Assembly (NCBI GenBank): GCA_039654915.1
Contig: JBDJPA010000011.1
Location: 1,674,001 to 1,738,000, forward strand
Direction: 5' to 3'
DNA: 64,000 nt
Source of the DNA: Aquilaria yunnanensis
Taxonomy: Eukaryota; Streptophyta; Magnoliopsida; Malvales; Thymelaeaceae
Part shown: one piece after another, positions 23,931-36,069 of the stretch
Layout: each line of letters opens with the position of its first letter
Numbering within the stretch: position 1 is the stretch's first letter
Position numbers and translations under genes: made by a program
Notes under the pieces: generated by a model
Told to the model about the DNA's origin: nothing
The model's input: only the letters and a program-made list of their open reading frames with translations
Databases searched by the model: none

Positions 23931-24235
23931 ATGAGTTAGAGTAAGCGAAAATGTACTTTATTAATTACTTTTTTTGTCCACTGTTTGTTTGATACATTTC
24001 ATTTTGCACAACGTGTTAGGTAGGGTCTGTTTAAGCACTTGTTTTCTTATCTTGTCCTTCGTCTCTAGACTCTCCATCCGCATGCGTCTTAGCCGCTAGT
24101 TCAGCGTCTGTCCCCGCGATCAGCCTTCATTGATCAATCACAATCTTGCCAGCGAGGAGGATCAGAAGCCAGCAAGGAGCGAAATGGTCGCATCTCCGTC
24201 CTCGCTCGGTCTCCGTTGTCAATCGCTCATCCGTC

Positions 24236-24330
24236 CTCACTTGGCCTCCATCGTTGATCGGCCTCCATCATTGGCCAACGTACTCGGTTGCCCCTCAATC
24301 ATTGGCCAACGTACTCGGTTGCCCCTCCAT
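24236..24330. repeat. 27-bp tandem repeat and (CCGT)n microsatellite nearby
   Basis: ATCATTGGCCAACGTACTCG and the following GTTGCCCCTC recur head-to-tail with a period of about 27 bp between 24270 and 24325. A CGTC/CCGT microsatellite follows at about 24399-24422. Short ORFs in this patch come from the repeats. Confidence 0.5.
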
Positions 24331-24753
24331 CATTTCTCCTCTCCTTTATCTGTCATCCATCTGTTCTCAATTTGTCTCATTTTACCAATTGCCTTGTTCG
24401 TCGTCCGTCCGTCCGTCCGTCTATCCCTCTTCTCCTTTGTCCCTCATTCGCTGCTAATTACCTATGCCCTCTAATCAACTCTATTGTTATTCACCACCAA
24501 TACCTTTGAATCAATAGCACAAATCAACATAATCTATCACTCCAAAGCAATGAATTAATCTACCAACACAACCGGCACCTAAGAGATTTCAATGAATTGA
24601 TTTGTCTCATGTGCCTCTCTCTCTTCCACGCTTCGATTTTGTGATGCAAAATCTACCCATCAGAATGAGCCTTCTCTTGTGGTTGGCCACTTACAAAGAT
24701 GATTTTGATGGTGATATGTTGTTTTTTATCTGCGGCAAGGTTGTCTAAGAAGG

Positions 24754-24790
24754 AGAGAGAGAGAAAGAAAGAGAGAGAGAGAGAGAGGAA
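24754..24790. repeat. (GA)n microsatellite
   Basis: An imperfect GA repeat of about 37 bp in AT-rich, non-coding DNA. Confidence 0.8.
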
Positions 24791-25162
24791 GACGTCAATG
24801 TCAAGCAGGTTCAAATGGGCAAGTCAGACAGTGTAGTCAGTGGCTCTATTTGGGAGAGTATCGAAAAGTCAACTAAAAGGAAAGATAGATAGATGGGTAT
24901 AATGACAAATTTACTGGATAAAATTTACTAAAAAAGAAAATAGTGTAAAAAAATTGGGACAACCAAAAAAGAAAAGTAGTGCAAAAAATATAGGACAGAA
25001 AGAGTAATTATTATTTTTCCTAGAAAAAATTAATTATTTTCATAAGGTCATTTTCACTCAATGAAAATGTACTTTGTTAATTAATTACTATTTCATAAGG
25101 TTAGTTTTGCTTAATTCTTTATATATCAAAAGCCATTAAACATTTTTCCTTTTTATATGGAA

Positions 25163-26465
25163 GGGTAAAATCCAAATTTGTTCCCTCAACTATTTGGTTT
25201 GTCCTAAAGTGGTCACTTAACTCTAAAAGTGACTATTAGAGTCCTTTAACTCAAGCAACGTATCCAATTTGAGTCCCATCCGTTATTTCAGGCACTATTT
25301 CTAACGGAAAATGCGTAGGTGGCACTTAATACCCCCTGCTTGGTCTCACAATGCCACGTGGCATACTCTTTCATGACAATAAATAATAAAATTGGGAGTA
25401 TAATAAATCTTATACTAGAATTGACAAACTATATAACTTTAGGGACTTAAAGGGCTAATTAACCCAATCTTCTTTAATCTTCTCTTCTCAACGGGTGTCG
25501 CCGCCACCACTTGCCGCCGCCCCGCCGCTCAAACAACGATCTGCAAAATCAAACAAACAAATCAGTTAATTGGACAACAGATCTAATAAATCAACTACAA
25601 ATTCAAAAAATCACAAAATCAACAGAATCGGTTTTCGAAATCAAAGAGTCGGGGTGGCGATGAGGCAAGGAGATGGGGACGCGAGGTGGGCGAGGAGGCA
25701 AGATGCGTCAGGCGCAGGCGGCGAGGCACGGAGGTGAGGAGATAGGGACGTGAGGCAGGGCAAAGAGGGGAGACACGGATACGAGGAAGAGATCCGGCGT
25801 CGGGCTTAGGCGGCGAGGCACGAAGGCGAGGAGATGGGGATGTAAGGCAAGGCGAGGAGGCGAGACGTGGACGTGAGGAGGAGATTCGGCGTCGGGCGCA
25901 GGCGGCGAGGCACGGAGGCGAGGAGACGGGGACGCCAGGCGGGGCGAGGAGACGAAACGCGGACGCGAGGAGGAGATCCGGCGTCGGGCACAGGTGACAA
26001 GGCACGGAAGTTGAGGCGACGATGTGGCAAAGAGGGAGAAAAGGGGGAGAAGCAGACGAGCGAAAAAAAAAAGAGATGACGCGGCAGAGAGCAATAGGAG
26101 CGGCGGGGCGGCGGCAAGTGGGGGCGACGACACTTGTTGAGAAGAGAAGATTAAAGAAGATTGGGTTAATTAGCCCTTTAAGTCTTTAAAGTTATATATT
26201 TTGTCAATTCTAGTCTAAGATTTATTATACTCCCAGTTTTATTATTTATTGTCATGAAAGAGTATGCCACGTGGCATTGTGGGACCAAGCAGGGGGTATT
26301 AAGTGCCACCTACGCATTTTCCGTTAGAAATAGTGCTTGAAATAACGGATGGGACTCAAATTGGATACGTTGCTTGAGTTGAGGGACTCTAATAGTCACT
26401 TTTAGAGTTAAGGGACCACTTTAGGACAAACCAAATAGTTGAGAGACCAAATTTGGATTTTACCC
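25163..26465. mobile_element. Mutator-like element (MULE) with long TIRs and captured minisatellite
   Basis: The element begins GGGTAAAATCCAAATTTG and ends with its inverse. The inverted arms are about 360 bp (25163-25530 and 26100-26465) and closely similar throughout, including matching GCCACGTGGCAT sites. Perfect 9-bp target duplications TATATGGAA flank it at 25154-25162 and 26466-26474, as known for Mutator-like transposition. It is 1303 bp with no transposase, so non-autonomous. The core is GC-rich and filled by a 92-bp tandem repeat. Similarity between the arms suggests a fairly recent insertion or arm homogenisation. Confidence 0.9.
25640..25990. repeat. 92-bp minisatellite inside the MULE
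   Basis: About 3.8 copies of a GC- and purine-rich unit have a period of exactly 92 bp: the GTCGGGC/GTCAGGC landmark recurs at 25707, 25799, 25891 and 25983. Units contain AGGCGGCGAGGCACGGAGG. Open frames across it on the minus strand (repetitive Pro/Ser/Arg/Leu) come from the repeat being free of stops and are not proposed as genes. Confidence 0.9.
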
Positions 26466-26685
26466 TATATGGAATAATCATCTTCTACTGTAGTTTAAAT
26501 TTTTTTCCTTTTCCTTTTTCTCAATTTTTTTTTAAAAAAAATTGCAGCTTGCTTTCTCGTGTTAGTCTAGGGGGAAAATAGGAAACTATACAATGAGTCT
26601 TTAGTTTGTGTGTGATGATACCATTTGGTTCTTCAACTTTGAAATTGGCTATTTTTTCAACTTTGTCCCAATAAAAAAAAGCAAA

Positions 26686-28030
26686 GGGTAAAGTTCATCG
26701 TGAGTACCTTAGCTTTTATTCTTATCCTAAATGGATACTCTCCTTTTAAATTTATCCTAACGAGATACTTAATCTCTTAATGCGCATCTTACCTAGATAC
26801 TTTCCATCAATTTTGTCATTAAATTAAATGAAAATTGATGATGTGGCATTATATAATACTAAACTAAATTAAAAATAACAACTTTGAGCCCTAAAATTTT
26901 ACAATCACTAATTCTAAACCCTAAAACTTCTTTGGTCTTTTCCAATCAAATAACTCTAAATCTTAAACTTCTGACTCTACTTTTCCTCCTCCTCCATATG
27001 TTCTCTCCTTGGCCATCTCTTTCCATGTCACTGCAATTGTTGCTCAAATGCACTTTTCCCATGTTGACAGATCGTCACCCATTGCCCTCGTCCAGTTAAC
27101 CCAACCGGCTGTCATCCATCCAACCCAGATCAACCCCACCAGTTTCAGGCTCAATTTGATGCCTTGTCAACCCAATCTGCCACCGACATCGTCCCAACCC
27201 AATCCGCTATTTGCCTTGATTCACCGCCACCATTGTCGCAACCCAGCCCTAGTGACCCAGTGCCAGAAATTTGCCATCTCCAAGCATGCCGGCCACCAAA
27301 TCCACCACTATCTTCCTTGAATCTAATGAGAATTAGCCTTCGTCCCCCTTGAATTGAGCAAGAATTGATCAAGCAGAGGATACCTTAAATCAGCTAAATA
27401 AGGGCCAAAGGTTGTCGCATCTCGCCTTCCTCCTTTGACCGCCCTTAATGTCGTGCATTTTTCTAGAATCTCTATCTGCCATGCCCCATGCTCGGCCTTC
27501 CAACAGACAGACAACTACCATGATTTCCAGCAAAAACTGATGAACAGGATGATTTTTCCATCCATTGTCTGGGGAAGTTGGCGGAGGTGGACCACTTAGA
27601 CGCTGGATTGCTCGTTTGAGGCAAGTAAGGGATAATTCAGGAGAAAGATTTGGGCTAGATTCAAGCATAGACGATGACCGAATGGCGGCGGTAGTCTCTA
27701 GGTGGCAATATAAGAAAAAGCAGAGAGAATCAAGTGAATGAGAAAGAGGGCAACTGACGTTGGGAGAACATAATTAATTTTAGTGGAAGTTTTAGCGTTT
27801 AGAATTAGTGATTGTAAAACTTTAGGGTTCAAATTTGTTATTTTAAATTTATTTTAGTATTATGTAATGCAACATCATTAATTTCTAGCCAATTTAATAG
27901 TAAAATTGATTGAAAGTATCTTAGGGAAATGAGCATTAAGAGGTTAGGTATCTCATTGGAACAAACGTAAAAGTAGGGTATCCATTTGGAACAAGAATTG
28001 AAGATAAGGTACTCCCAATGGATTTTACCT
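26686..28030. mobile_element. Second long-TIR, MULE-like element
   Basis: The left arm begins GGGTAAAGTTCATCGTGAGT. The right arm, read in reverse, begins AGGTAAAATCCATTGGGAGT. Arms of about 240 bp pair (26686-26935 with 27785-28030). The flanks are A-rich (AAAAGCAAA at 26677-26685; AAAAACAAA at 28032-28040) and could be a decayed 9-bp duplication. The interior (about 27000-27770) is more GC-rich than the surroundings, suggesting captured gene sequence, but no protein family is recognised. It starts only about 220 bp after the previous MULE. Confidence 0.7.
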
Positions 28031-28040
28031 AAAAAACAAA

Positions 28041-28802
28041 TATGTCATAAAATTTTGGCTTTTGGCCTTTTACATTTTAGGCTCCTAAACTTAAAATTGA
28101 GTTATCGTGGATACCCAAATTTGTGATGAACTCCCAAATTCACAAAATTGGTTTTATGTCATATGTTTTCTATTTTCTATTTACCAAATTATTCATAAAA
28201 AACTTTAGAACATTTCAAATTTTTAAAACCTTTAGATTGATCATGGCTTAGTTTCAATATTTTTCTCTATCAGGAAATCTATTACAATGGCCTTATGCCA
28301 TTTTTTTCTATTTAGCAAATTGGTTACCAACAACTTTAAAATGTTTTAATTTTTTAAAACTTTTGAATTAATTGAGACTTGGTTTTGATTTAATCATTTA
28401 TAAATCTTTTAACATTTTACTTCAACTATTGAAGCTATGAATTTACAATTTCATTGATAGCTAACTATTGTATATATCAATCAAATTTATCGTCGACATC
28501 CCCGAATATAGTGCGTATCTATACTAATATATATTCAATAAATTCATTTATAGGTTAATTGATGAAGAAATCAATATCTAGCTAACTCAATATTTTTCCT
28601 AATTTGATCATTTTTGTAAGCTAGCAACAATAAAGATATACTTACATTTTTGTATAACAAGACTTTCTAGGATCGATTGTGACACAATTCTAGTAACCTT
28701 TCGGATTGTGACTGAATAGATCCTACATACTTAAAACCTTAGAGTACACTAGCAAGCAGTGGTAGCATGAAAATTGGTAGACACCACAAAAGTGAAAAAT
28801 GA
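28041..28802. other. Non-coding stretch
   Basis: AT-rich sequence without supported features. Confidence 0.4.
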
Positions 28803-29950
28803 AGTACAAGCCATGTTGCACAGTGGGCCAGACCGGCTCCGGATCGAACCGGACCTGCCAAGCCTGTTCCTAAGGAAATTGGGCCCGGGCACAACCCGGG
28901 TTGACACGTGCGGGGCCTGACCCGGTCCCGTGCCGAGCTGGGCTGAATCCGAGCTGACCTGTTTAATTTTAAATTTTAAATTTATAATTTTTATTTTTAT
29001 TTAAAGTTTTAGTTTTAATTTTTAATTTTAAGTTTAATTTCATTTTATATTTTTACAAATTGATATTAAAATAAAATAATATAAAAATATTATTGTCGGT
29101 ATGTTAAATTAACGAAATTTAAGGAAGGTTGGCTAACGAGAACTTGGTTTTGGAAAAGAGGTAGCATAATAACCCATTCTTAGCCCTCCAAATCGATGTG
29201 CTCCTACTTCATGAGTTTTTCCTCTAATAGGTATGCTAACATATCATTTTTCCTTAATATAGGTACTTTTGATCTTATTTTCCTAAAAGGTGCTTAATGG
29301 GAAAAATTAGTTAACAAGTTAAAGAAAAAAAAAACAGTAGGTTTTTCTAATCTTTGTGTTATTATCTTATAAAATTTTATTAGATTAAAAGGTAGCATTA
29401 TGTAATGCCAGTAAACATAAACTATGTTCTTTAAAAAATGAATTTTTATAAATATTTTGTGGTTCCTTTTCTAAACAGAAAATTAAAAAGGATTCGTTAC
29501 TTTTTTTTTGAAATAATTTAAAGATAAGCGTTTGAATGATATAAAATTTTAGAGTTGAAAGAAAAATAATTGATCAATTAATCAATCAACTAAGCCTTAA
29601 TCTCATCTAGTTAGGGTCGGTTGCATGAATCTTGCATTTATAATTAGCTCGGTTGGTACTAATTAACTCTTCTGATAATCTTAGCGCAGATAGAATCTCG
29701 TTAGATTTTGTTATTTTAAGCTTATCTTTATATTTTTATAATTACTTGTTTTAAGAGTAAAACACCACCACTAGTGTGAACTTGTATTAATTTTAAAGTC
29801 AAACGGCACTTACATACCATGAAATGGGCTTTACATTACTCAATAGCGAAACGTTTCATAAAAATAAATGCAAAATAAAATGTACGATCTGTGCTAAACA
29901 GCAAAATCAGATCAAATACAAAGTAAGTAAATAATGAGTAAGCCATGGAT

Positions 29951-32098
29951 TTAAACATCTATCTCATCGGGGTTTTCCTCGTCGGAACTCTTGTAGTCTT
30001 GTAATCTTAAAGCTGCAAGACCCCAATCACGGTTGCATATAGAAACTTCAACTGCATCTGGTGATAACCTTGCGCGTTTCTCTGAAATTACACGCTTCCC
30101 AGTGCTGAAAGCGGACTCCGATGCAATGGTTGAGACGGGAACAACTAGAACTTCTTTGGTAATGATGGAGAGTATTGAAAATTTGTTGCTTCTTGCTTTC
30201 CACCATTTTAGAATGTCGGTCTCACTACTCTCCCAAACAAAGTTAAGGTATGCGTCCACTTCAATAAGACCGGATGCTGCAGCACGAGGCCGTTTGAGGA
30301 GTTGTTCAGCCGAATTGAATGATAATGAGCCCGACAATGATGAAGACCCGATGGTAGATGAAGTAGTGTTTGGAACTTTATCCTTATGCCGATCGACGTA
30401 AATCTTAAATAACTCTAGCAAGTGCTCATCAATAGAGGCAGTTATAGCATGAACAGAAATATATGTCATTTCTAAGAAACTATAATAACCCTCAAGTAGC
30501 TGTTGCGTACCCGTGACTCTTACGATCGGGGGTATAGTACTAAAATATAAAATCCATTTATCTTTCATGACCTTAATTCTGTCTTTTAAGAACTCGTCAT
30601 CTTTGTATTGGTTAAAAACTCATGCAATGTTAACCATATGCATTAAAACTTTGTGCGATGTGGGATAGTATACACCGGAGCAAAAAACAGTGACATCATA
30701 AAAATATCACAGCACAACAGCCAATTTTGACAATTTATTCCACATCTCTTGTTTCAAAATCATTTTCTTTTTTCTGACATTTATAAAACATGTCATGTGT
30801 GCAGGAAATGGCATCACATCCATCAACATCTCGTAAGTCGAGTTCCATCGGGTAGGGCAATCAAGTTTAAAACGTTTTCAACTAAAATCGATGCCATTTT
30901 CCAGACAATATTGCTTAAATTCTTTAAAAACTTTGGTCATTGACTTAAAATAATGGATTGCCCACCTAATTGGAGTAATTTCATTACTCAAAAATTGAAG
31001 ACTTTTTTTGACAGTTAAGTTTAAAATATGACATACACACCTAATATGAAAAAATGCGGCATCACGGACAGGTTCTAGTGATTCCTTCAAAGTCTCAGCC
31101 GCGACATCGTTGTTTGATGTATTATCAAATGTTATGCTAAAAATCTTTTCATGACAAAAAAATTCTTTTAAACTTTCTAAAATTACATTAAATATGTTCC
31201 AACTAGTATGATCGACCTCCATCCACTTAAATGCAATCATACGTTTTTGAATGACCCAACTATCATCAATCCAATGTGCAGTTATACAATAATAATCTTG
31301 TCTTAGTGGTGAAGTCCACATGTCACTAGTGAATGAGATAGAATGATCAAAAGTTGAGAAGTATGCTTGTAAGTTTGATTTACCAGCTTCATAAATTTTA
31401 AATATCTCTCTCCTAGCATTAGTCCTAGATGTTCTTTTAAGAGCAGGATTTAAGTATGATGTAATCCATTTTTCCATGTGTCTATCTTCCGATTGTGTAA
31501 ATGGTTTTTCAGTTAACATCATCCATTCTACCATGCATTCTCTACAATCTTTTTGATTAAATTTAAAAATACCTGATCCACCGGCACTACTTGCAAGCTC
31601 TGTCTGACCGCCGGTACCAGTAGCTGCATCTAGACATAAAGTCGGATGCTTATGTTCCATGTGATGTCTCAGTGTTCCTGTGCCAGACTTCTTCTTGTAC
31701 GCGAGCTTTTACTTACAATGTTTGCAATGTGCGAACCTCGCATCGTTTCCATGACTATCTTTCTCAAAAACTTGGTCAAAATGCTCTCAAACCCATGCGG
31801 TGAGCCTCGACGTCTTACCTTGTGGCGGAAGTTCGGCTTGATGGCTTGTCAGGGTTTGTTCAGAACCATCTCCTCCACCAAAATTCCCTGCTGCCGTTGG
31901 CTCCACATCCTCAACGTCATCATCAGAAAGTTGATCGTCGAGCCCCAAGTCGTATTGACTCATATCGAATTGCTTGTCATCGTCAGTTTGTTGGATATGA
32001 GTCCCACGAGTCGCTGGTTGGGAAATGCCACGGAAAAATGACCTCAAACCGGTGCGGGATGAAGAGCTTGAGACATTTCCCTTTCCTCTTGATGCCAT
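29951..32098 (-). pseudogene. hAT transposase (zinc finger BED, RICESLEEPER-like), five in-frame stops
   Basis: A single minus-strand frame of 716 codons runs from the ATG at 32098 to 29951 without any frameshift. Stops interrupt it at 31787-31789 (TGA), 31709-31711 (TAA), 30878-30880 (TGA), 30707-30709 (TGA) and 30620-30622 (TGA). The domains are in the usual order. First is a low-complexity acidic N-terminus. Next is a BED zinc finger (HCKHC ... TLRHHMEHKHP, about residues 120-150). Then comes an RNase H-like catalytic region with SFTSDMWTS, FSITFDNTSNN and CVCHILNLTVK. LDCPTRWNSTYEML follows just after the third stop. Last is the hAT dimerisation domain (WWKARSNKFSILSIITKEVL, VPVSTIASESAFSTGKRVIS). 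All stops can come from single C-to-T or G-to-A changes. Confidence 0.9.
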
Positions 32099-32263
32099 TT
32101 GTGTGAGGAAAAATTGAGCAGATCACGAGCTTCGAAAGTAATTGAGAATTGATTGAGAATGAAGAAAATAATATTGAGTGCTTCAAAGAAATGAGAGAAT
32201 ATATTAGTAGAGAAGGAGAGATTGCTAAGATTGATGTGAAGAAATAGTGGAAATGGCCTCTCT

Positions 32264-32273
32264 ATTTATAGGG
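32264..32273 (-). promoter_or_regulatory. TATA box of the hAT transposase gene
   Basis: The minus strand reads CCTATAAATAGAG about 170 bp upstream of the transposase ATG, just inside the element. It is followed by a leader without further obvious signals. Confidence 0.5.
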
Positions 32274-32649
32274 GAATGTCTTTTTTTTTTTTTTTACTAA
32301 AAAACCTTTACAAAAATAGTTGTTGGAGGGGGCAAAAAAGTAATTTATGGGGTCAAAAAGGGGCTGCCAGCCGTTAGAGGAACTAATTGTGTTATTTACC
32401 CTTTTTTTCTTACATTTCGGAACATTGGCCTGCCACCCGACCATTGCGCGCCCCCGTGCCGGTCTCTGTCCGTGCCGAGCCCACTTGCCTTCCTCCTCTC
32501 ATGATAACCCGTAACCAGCCCACCCTTAGTCGGATTTTAATCGAGCCCATGCCATGTCGGGCTTGACCATGCCTGGGCCGTGCTTGACGCGAGCCGGTCC
32601 CAAGCTGGGCCGGTCCTGACCCGGCCCAATGTTCACCATTAAGTACAAG

Positions 32650-35600
32650 TACCTCAAATAACCATGTCAGGCCAATTTTATTTTGCAAGCGGAATTCTAC
32701 TGATCGGCGTGCGTGTCTGCCTTTTTCTGTTTGATCTAACGTTAGGAGTGAATATATGATTGTTTGTTTTGAAACAACAAATATGATGATTTAATTGGTT
32801 TTTAGTTCTTAGAAAATGTATCTGAAGATTGTAAACTATCTAAATTATATGTTAAAACTTATTCGAAACATCCAATTACATTTTAATATATTTAGTTTGG
32901 TTTGTTCGAATTCTCCTTTTAAGACCTAAACATTTTATAAGTGCAAAAAAAAACATGCAATAAACATCATAATTTCACATCTTATACTGAAATTTAAAGA
33001 AGGATCAACAATATATAATCTAAAATTAGAGGGGGAAAATTGTATATATGTAGGGTTAATATGGGCAATGGAGAAATATTTATTACTATTCAATTAATTC
33101 AGTTTTAAGTGTAGGAAGTAATAACCAATACAGTAACCGAAAATTAAATTCAGTTTTGATCTGTATCAAGCAAATTTAAAAAGTAATGAAACTAATTTAT
33201 GCAAATATAATCATTTTTTTTTATTTTATCCAAATAATATTAATCCCCTATAACCAAACAAGTACTAATACATACTACTACAAGTCCTAGCTAGGTGGCT
33301 ATATTGCTCTTTTAATTCGACTCTGAGACTCATACAATAACAAAAAAAGGGCGTCCCAAATGCTTTAGAGTAGCTTTTAAAAGTGTCAATTTATATTTCT
33401 TTCTTTTGATACATAGAAGTATATTTACAAGTTTTTAAGCGGGTAAAAGATATTCTATAATATAAATAAAATGAGATGTCTACTTTTTTAGAATTCGGAA
33501 GACACTAGAACTAGCTTTGAATGATATTGGATAGGAGTCGAACTCCTAACCTTCTCTTTTCCCTTGGTGTCCTTTTATCAATTTTTTGAAATGGTTGAGA
33601 CAATTAATTTATAATTCATATAGAGATTTAGAAAAACAATCATTGCATGTAGAAAAATAATTTTAATTATTTCCTGTACATTTCAATTAATAACATTTTT
33701 CTAATATTTGTATTCTATTTCTTATGATAACGCAACTTTATTATGCTCTTATCATTATGTTAAGTCTCATATAAAATAATAAAATAGTTGTTTATGGCTT
33801 TACAGTAGTGAAACCTTTCTATTTATTATCAATTAATTTTCTTATTAGATGATTGAACATATTAATAGCTTTTTTACCCAAACTTATTCCAATTTGGATT
33901 CCACATAGAAGCTGACAGGGAGTTGGGCCATTGTGTAAAAAAAAAAATTATTACGTTCTATTGCTTAGCATGTGCAAATTTATAGCAACGGAACATGACA
34001 GTGAAAGATGGCATCATTTTATAACCTGCATAAATTGCTTTCTCCATACTGTTTGTAGTTGTTGGTATCAATTTTGAAATTGCAATTTAATCAATCATTG
34101 TTTTCTAGTAAATTTAAAGACTAAAGTGTAGGTTTTAAAAAACAATAAGAGACGAATTATGCTTTTAACTAGGGGTTTCGGTAATTTCTCCATATGAAAA
34201 AAGTAAAAAGAAGAAGTGCTAAAATATTATGAATGATTAAATCAAAATTAAGTCATGATCAATTAAAATATTTTAAAAAATTGAAATTATTTTGGTTGTT
34301 AGTGACCAATTTTAGAAATAAAAAATATATGACATCAAACTAAGTGTTTTTGGTATTTTAGCACAAATTGGGTCATTGACTGTAACTTGCGGGAATTTAG
34401 AGATAGAAAAAAAAAAAAAGCCAAAATTTTAGGATACCTTTGGTGTTTGTTGAGATGGTGGCAAAAATGTCTATTTTTAAAGTTTAAGAACCAAATTATT
34501 TTCGTTACACAGGAATTGAGGACTATTTTTGTAGTTTTTCCTCTTTCTAGTTTTGGTCATCTTTCTAGGCTAGTAAAGGCGAAAAAAGTGAGAGCTTTCT
34601 ATTTCTTTTTAGGAGAAGATACTTGTTCATTCTCTTGGTCCGTCTTCCATCACTTTCACTTGAATAAACTGCTTGAGGCATTGCAAACTTTACATAACAA
34701 AAAAGGTTAAAATCCTAGCAAAGCCACATTGGAGATAAGTGGTGATTGTTAGATATGTTATAAAGCTCTGAGGTCGTGGACTCTGATTTTGGCTTGAGCT
34801 TTTATGCTAAACAAGTATCTCATCTCCTTGTTTCCTAAATGCAGTTATTGGTTTTTCTCTATTTTTTTTTTTTGCTCTTTCCCTTTGGTTTATTTGTGTT
34901 TTTAGTTTCTAGGGTTTGTTTTCTTTCTTGTTCCTAGCCATTATTGTGTCAAGCTTATATTTGGCTCAATTTCTCAACTTTGTGATTGTTTTGCTCTCAT
35001 TTATGTACTTCTAGTGTTTATTTCAAATGTTAAAAGTTTTGGCTTATTGCTTCATTTTTCTTAGCTTGTGACCTCCTATTTTGTTCCCTTTATCTATTTG
35101 TCTTAATGTTTCCAATCTAGGTGTTATATTTTCAGTTTCTTTGTTGCCAACGAGTTCCACATTTTTAATTTTAGTTCTTCCATTCTATTGAGTCATATGT
35201 GGCCCTACTTTTTGTTCTATTGTATCCTCCGTTCTATCCTGTTTGTGTTGCCCTTTTAATGTTTTCTCCTGTTGAACTTTTCTAGCTTTGTTTTGATAAA
35301 CTTATTTTCTTGTGTGGTATCTCTTTTTACAACAAGTCTCTTGTCCTACTTCTAAAGGTTGTTTCTTTATATTTTTTTTCCTGCAAGTCCAGTCTAGTCA
35401 ATTCCATTTTTCTTTTATGACAACCCAAAAGTATGTCTTTTAGTAGCTAAGTTTATGCTTCAATCATTCTTTGTTAGTCTTCTATTGCTTTGTAGATCTA
35501 TTTCTGTAATCAGTTTTGGAGTTCGGGGTTCATCCTTTCTTGCCTCCGATCTCATCCATGGTTTAAGAAGTTGTTGTATTGGTTCTTTGGTTGGATTTGT

Positions 35601-36069
35601 TATGATGTCAAGCTTGAAGAAAGGTTTTGTATTAGACAAATGGGTAGTTGCTTATTCTCAATCAAATCAGCCCATTCATAAATAGGACAAGCTACATAGC
35701 CCTTGGTCCACACAATAGAGTGTAGCAGATAATTAAAGCCATTTTTAAAGGTTTTATCAATTGTTGAATGCTCTTGGCATTTTCTTTCTTATGCCATTGA
35801 AGATAAGGTTAGACACTTCCTTAATGTCAATGTTTTGTTGAATTCAAATTTTTCCAAGAGAAATATCTTAGTAAATTGAGTTATCATCAACAAAACTTTG
35901 CTAATAATCCAAGTTCTATCAATCTTTTACCATCATTTCATGCCATTCTCATAAAGCTATTAAGGAATCATTTCCCTTAAGCTCTTAAATCCTTTGCCAA
36001 TCAAGCTAATAAATTAAAAATATCAAAGGTTTAGAATGATATCACAAATCTTAAAGCTTGGTTGGAGAA
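32650..36069. other. Non-coding stretch, T-rich towards its right end
   Basis: No gene, RNA or repeat boundary could be supported. About 34800-35650 is strikingly T/pyrimidine-rich on the plus strand and gives several stop-free but biased short frames. From about 35700 to 36069 the sequence has coding-like words in broken frames (see 35980-38340). Confidence 0.35.

Larger units (their letters stand above)
28811..32641 (-). mobile_element. hAT transposon, near full length, with defective transposase gene
   Basis: Imperfect terminal inverted repeats are CCATGTTGCACAGTGGGCC at the left and, read in reverse, TAATGGTGAACATTGGGCC at the right, followed by GC-rich subterminal DNA full of CCGGNCC words. 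Perfect 8-bp target duplications AGTACAAG flank it at 28803-28810 and 32642-32649. At 3831 bp, with a BED-finger hAT transposase gene on the minus strand and a TATA box, it is a complete autonomous-type element now inactivated by point mutations. Confidence 0.92.

Noticed and set aside
24130..24509. Plus-strand frames up to 114 codons
   Set aside because: Built from 27-bp and CCGT tandem repeats; three frames open at once.
25619..26133. Three overlapping minus-strand frames of 103-141 codons
   Set aside because: They translate a 92-bp minisatellite in several frames; low-complexity Pro/Ser/Arg product, no domain.
31646..32106. Plus-strand frames of 94-131 codons
   Set aside because: Shadows of the hAT transposase N-terminus on the opposite strand.
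28813..32639. hAT ends at CAGTGGGCC/CATTGGGCC
   Set aside because: Flanks at these positions do not match; moving the ends outward gives a perfect 8-bp duplication AGTACAAG and extends the inverted repeat.
33200..35700. Search for tRNA or other structural RNA genes
   Set aside because: No cloverleaf with conserved A and B boxes was recognised here or elsewhere in the window.
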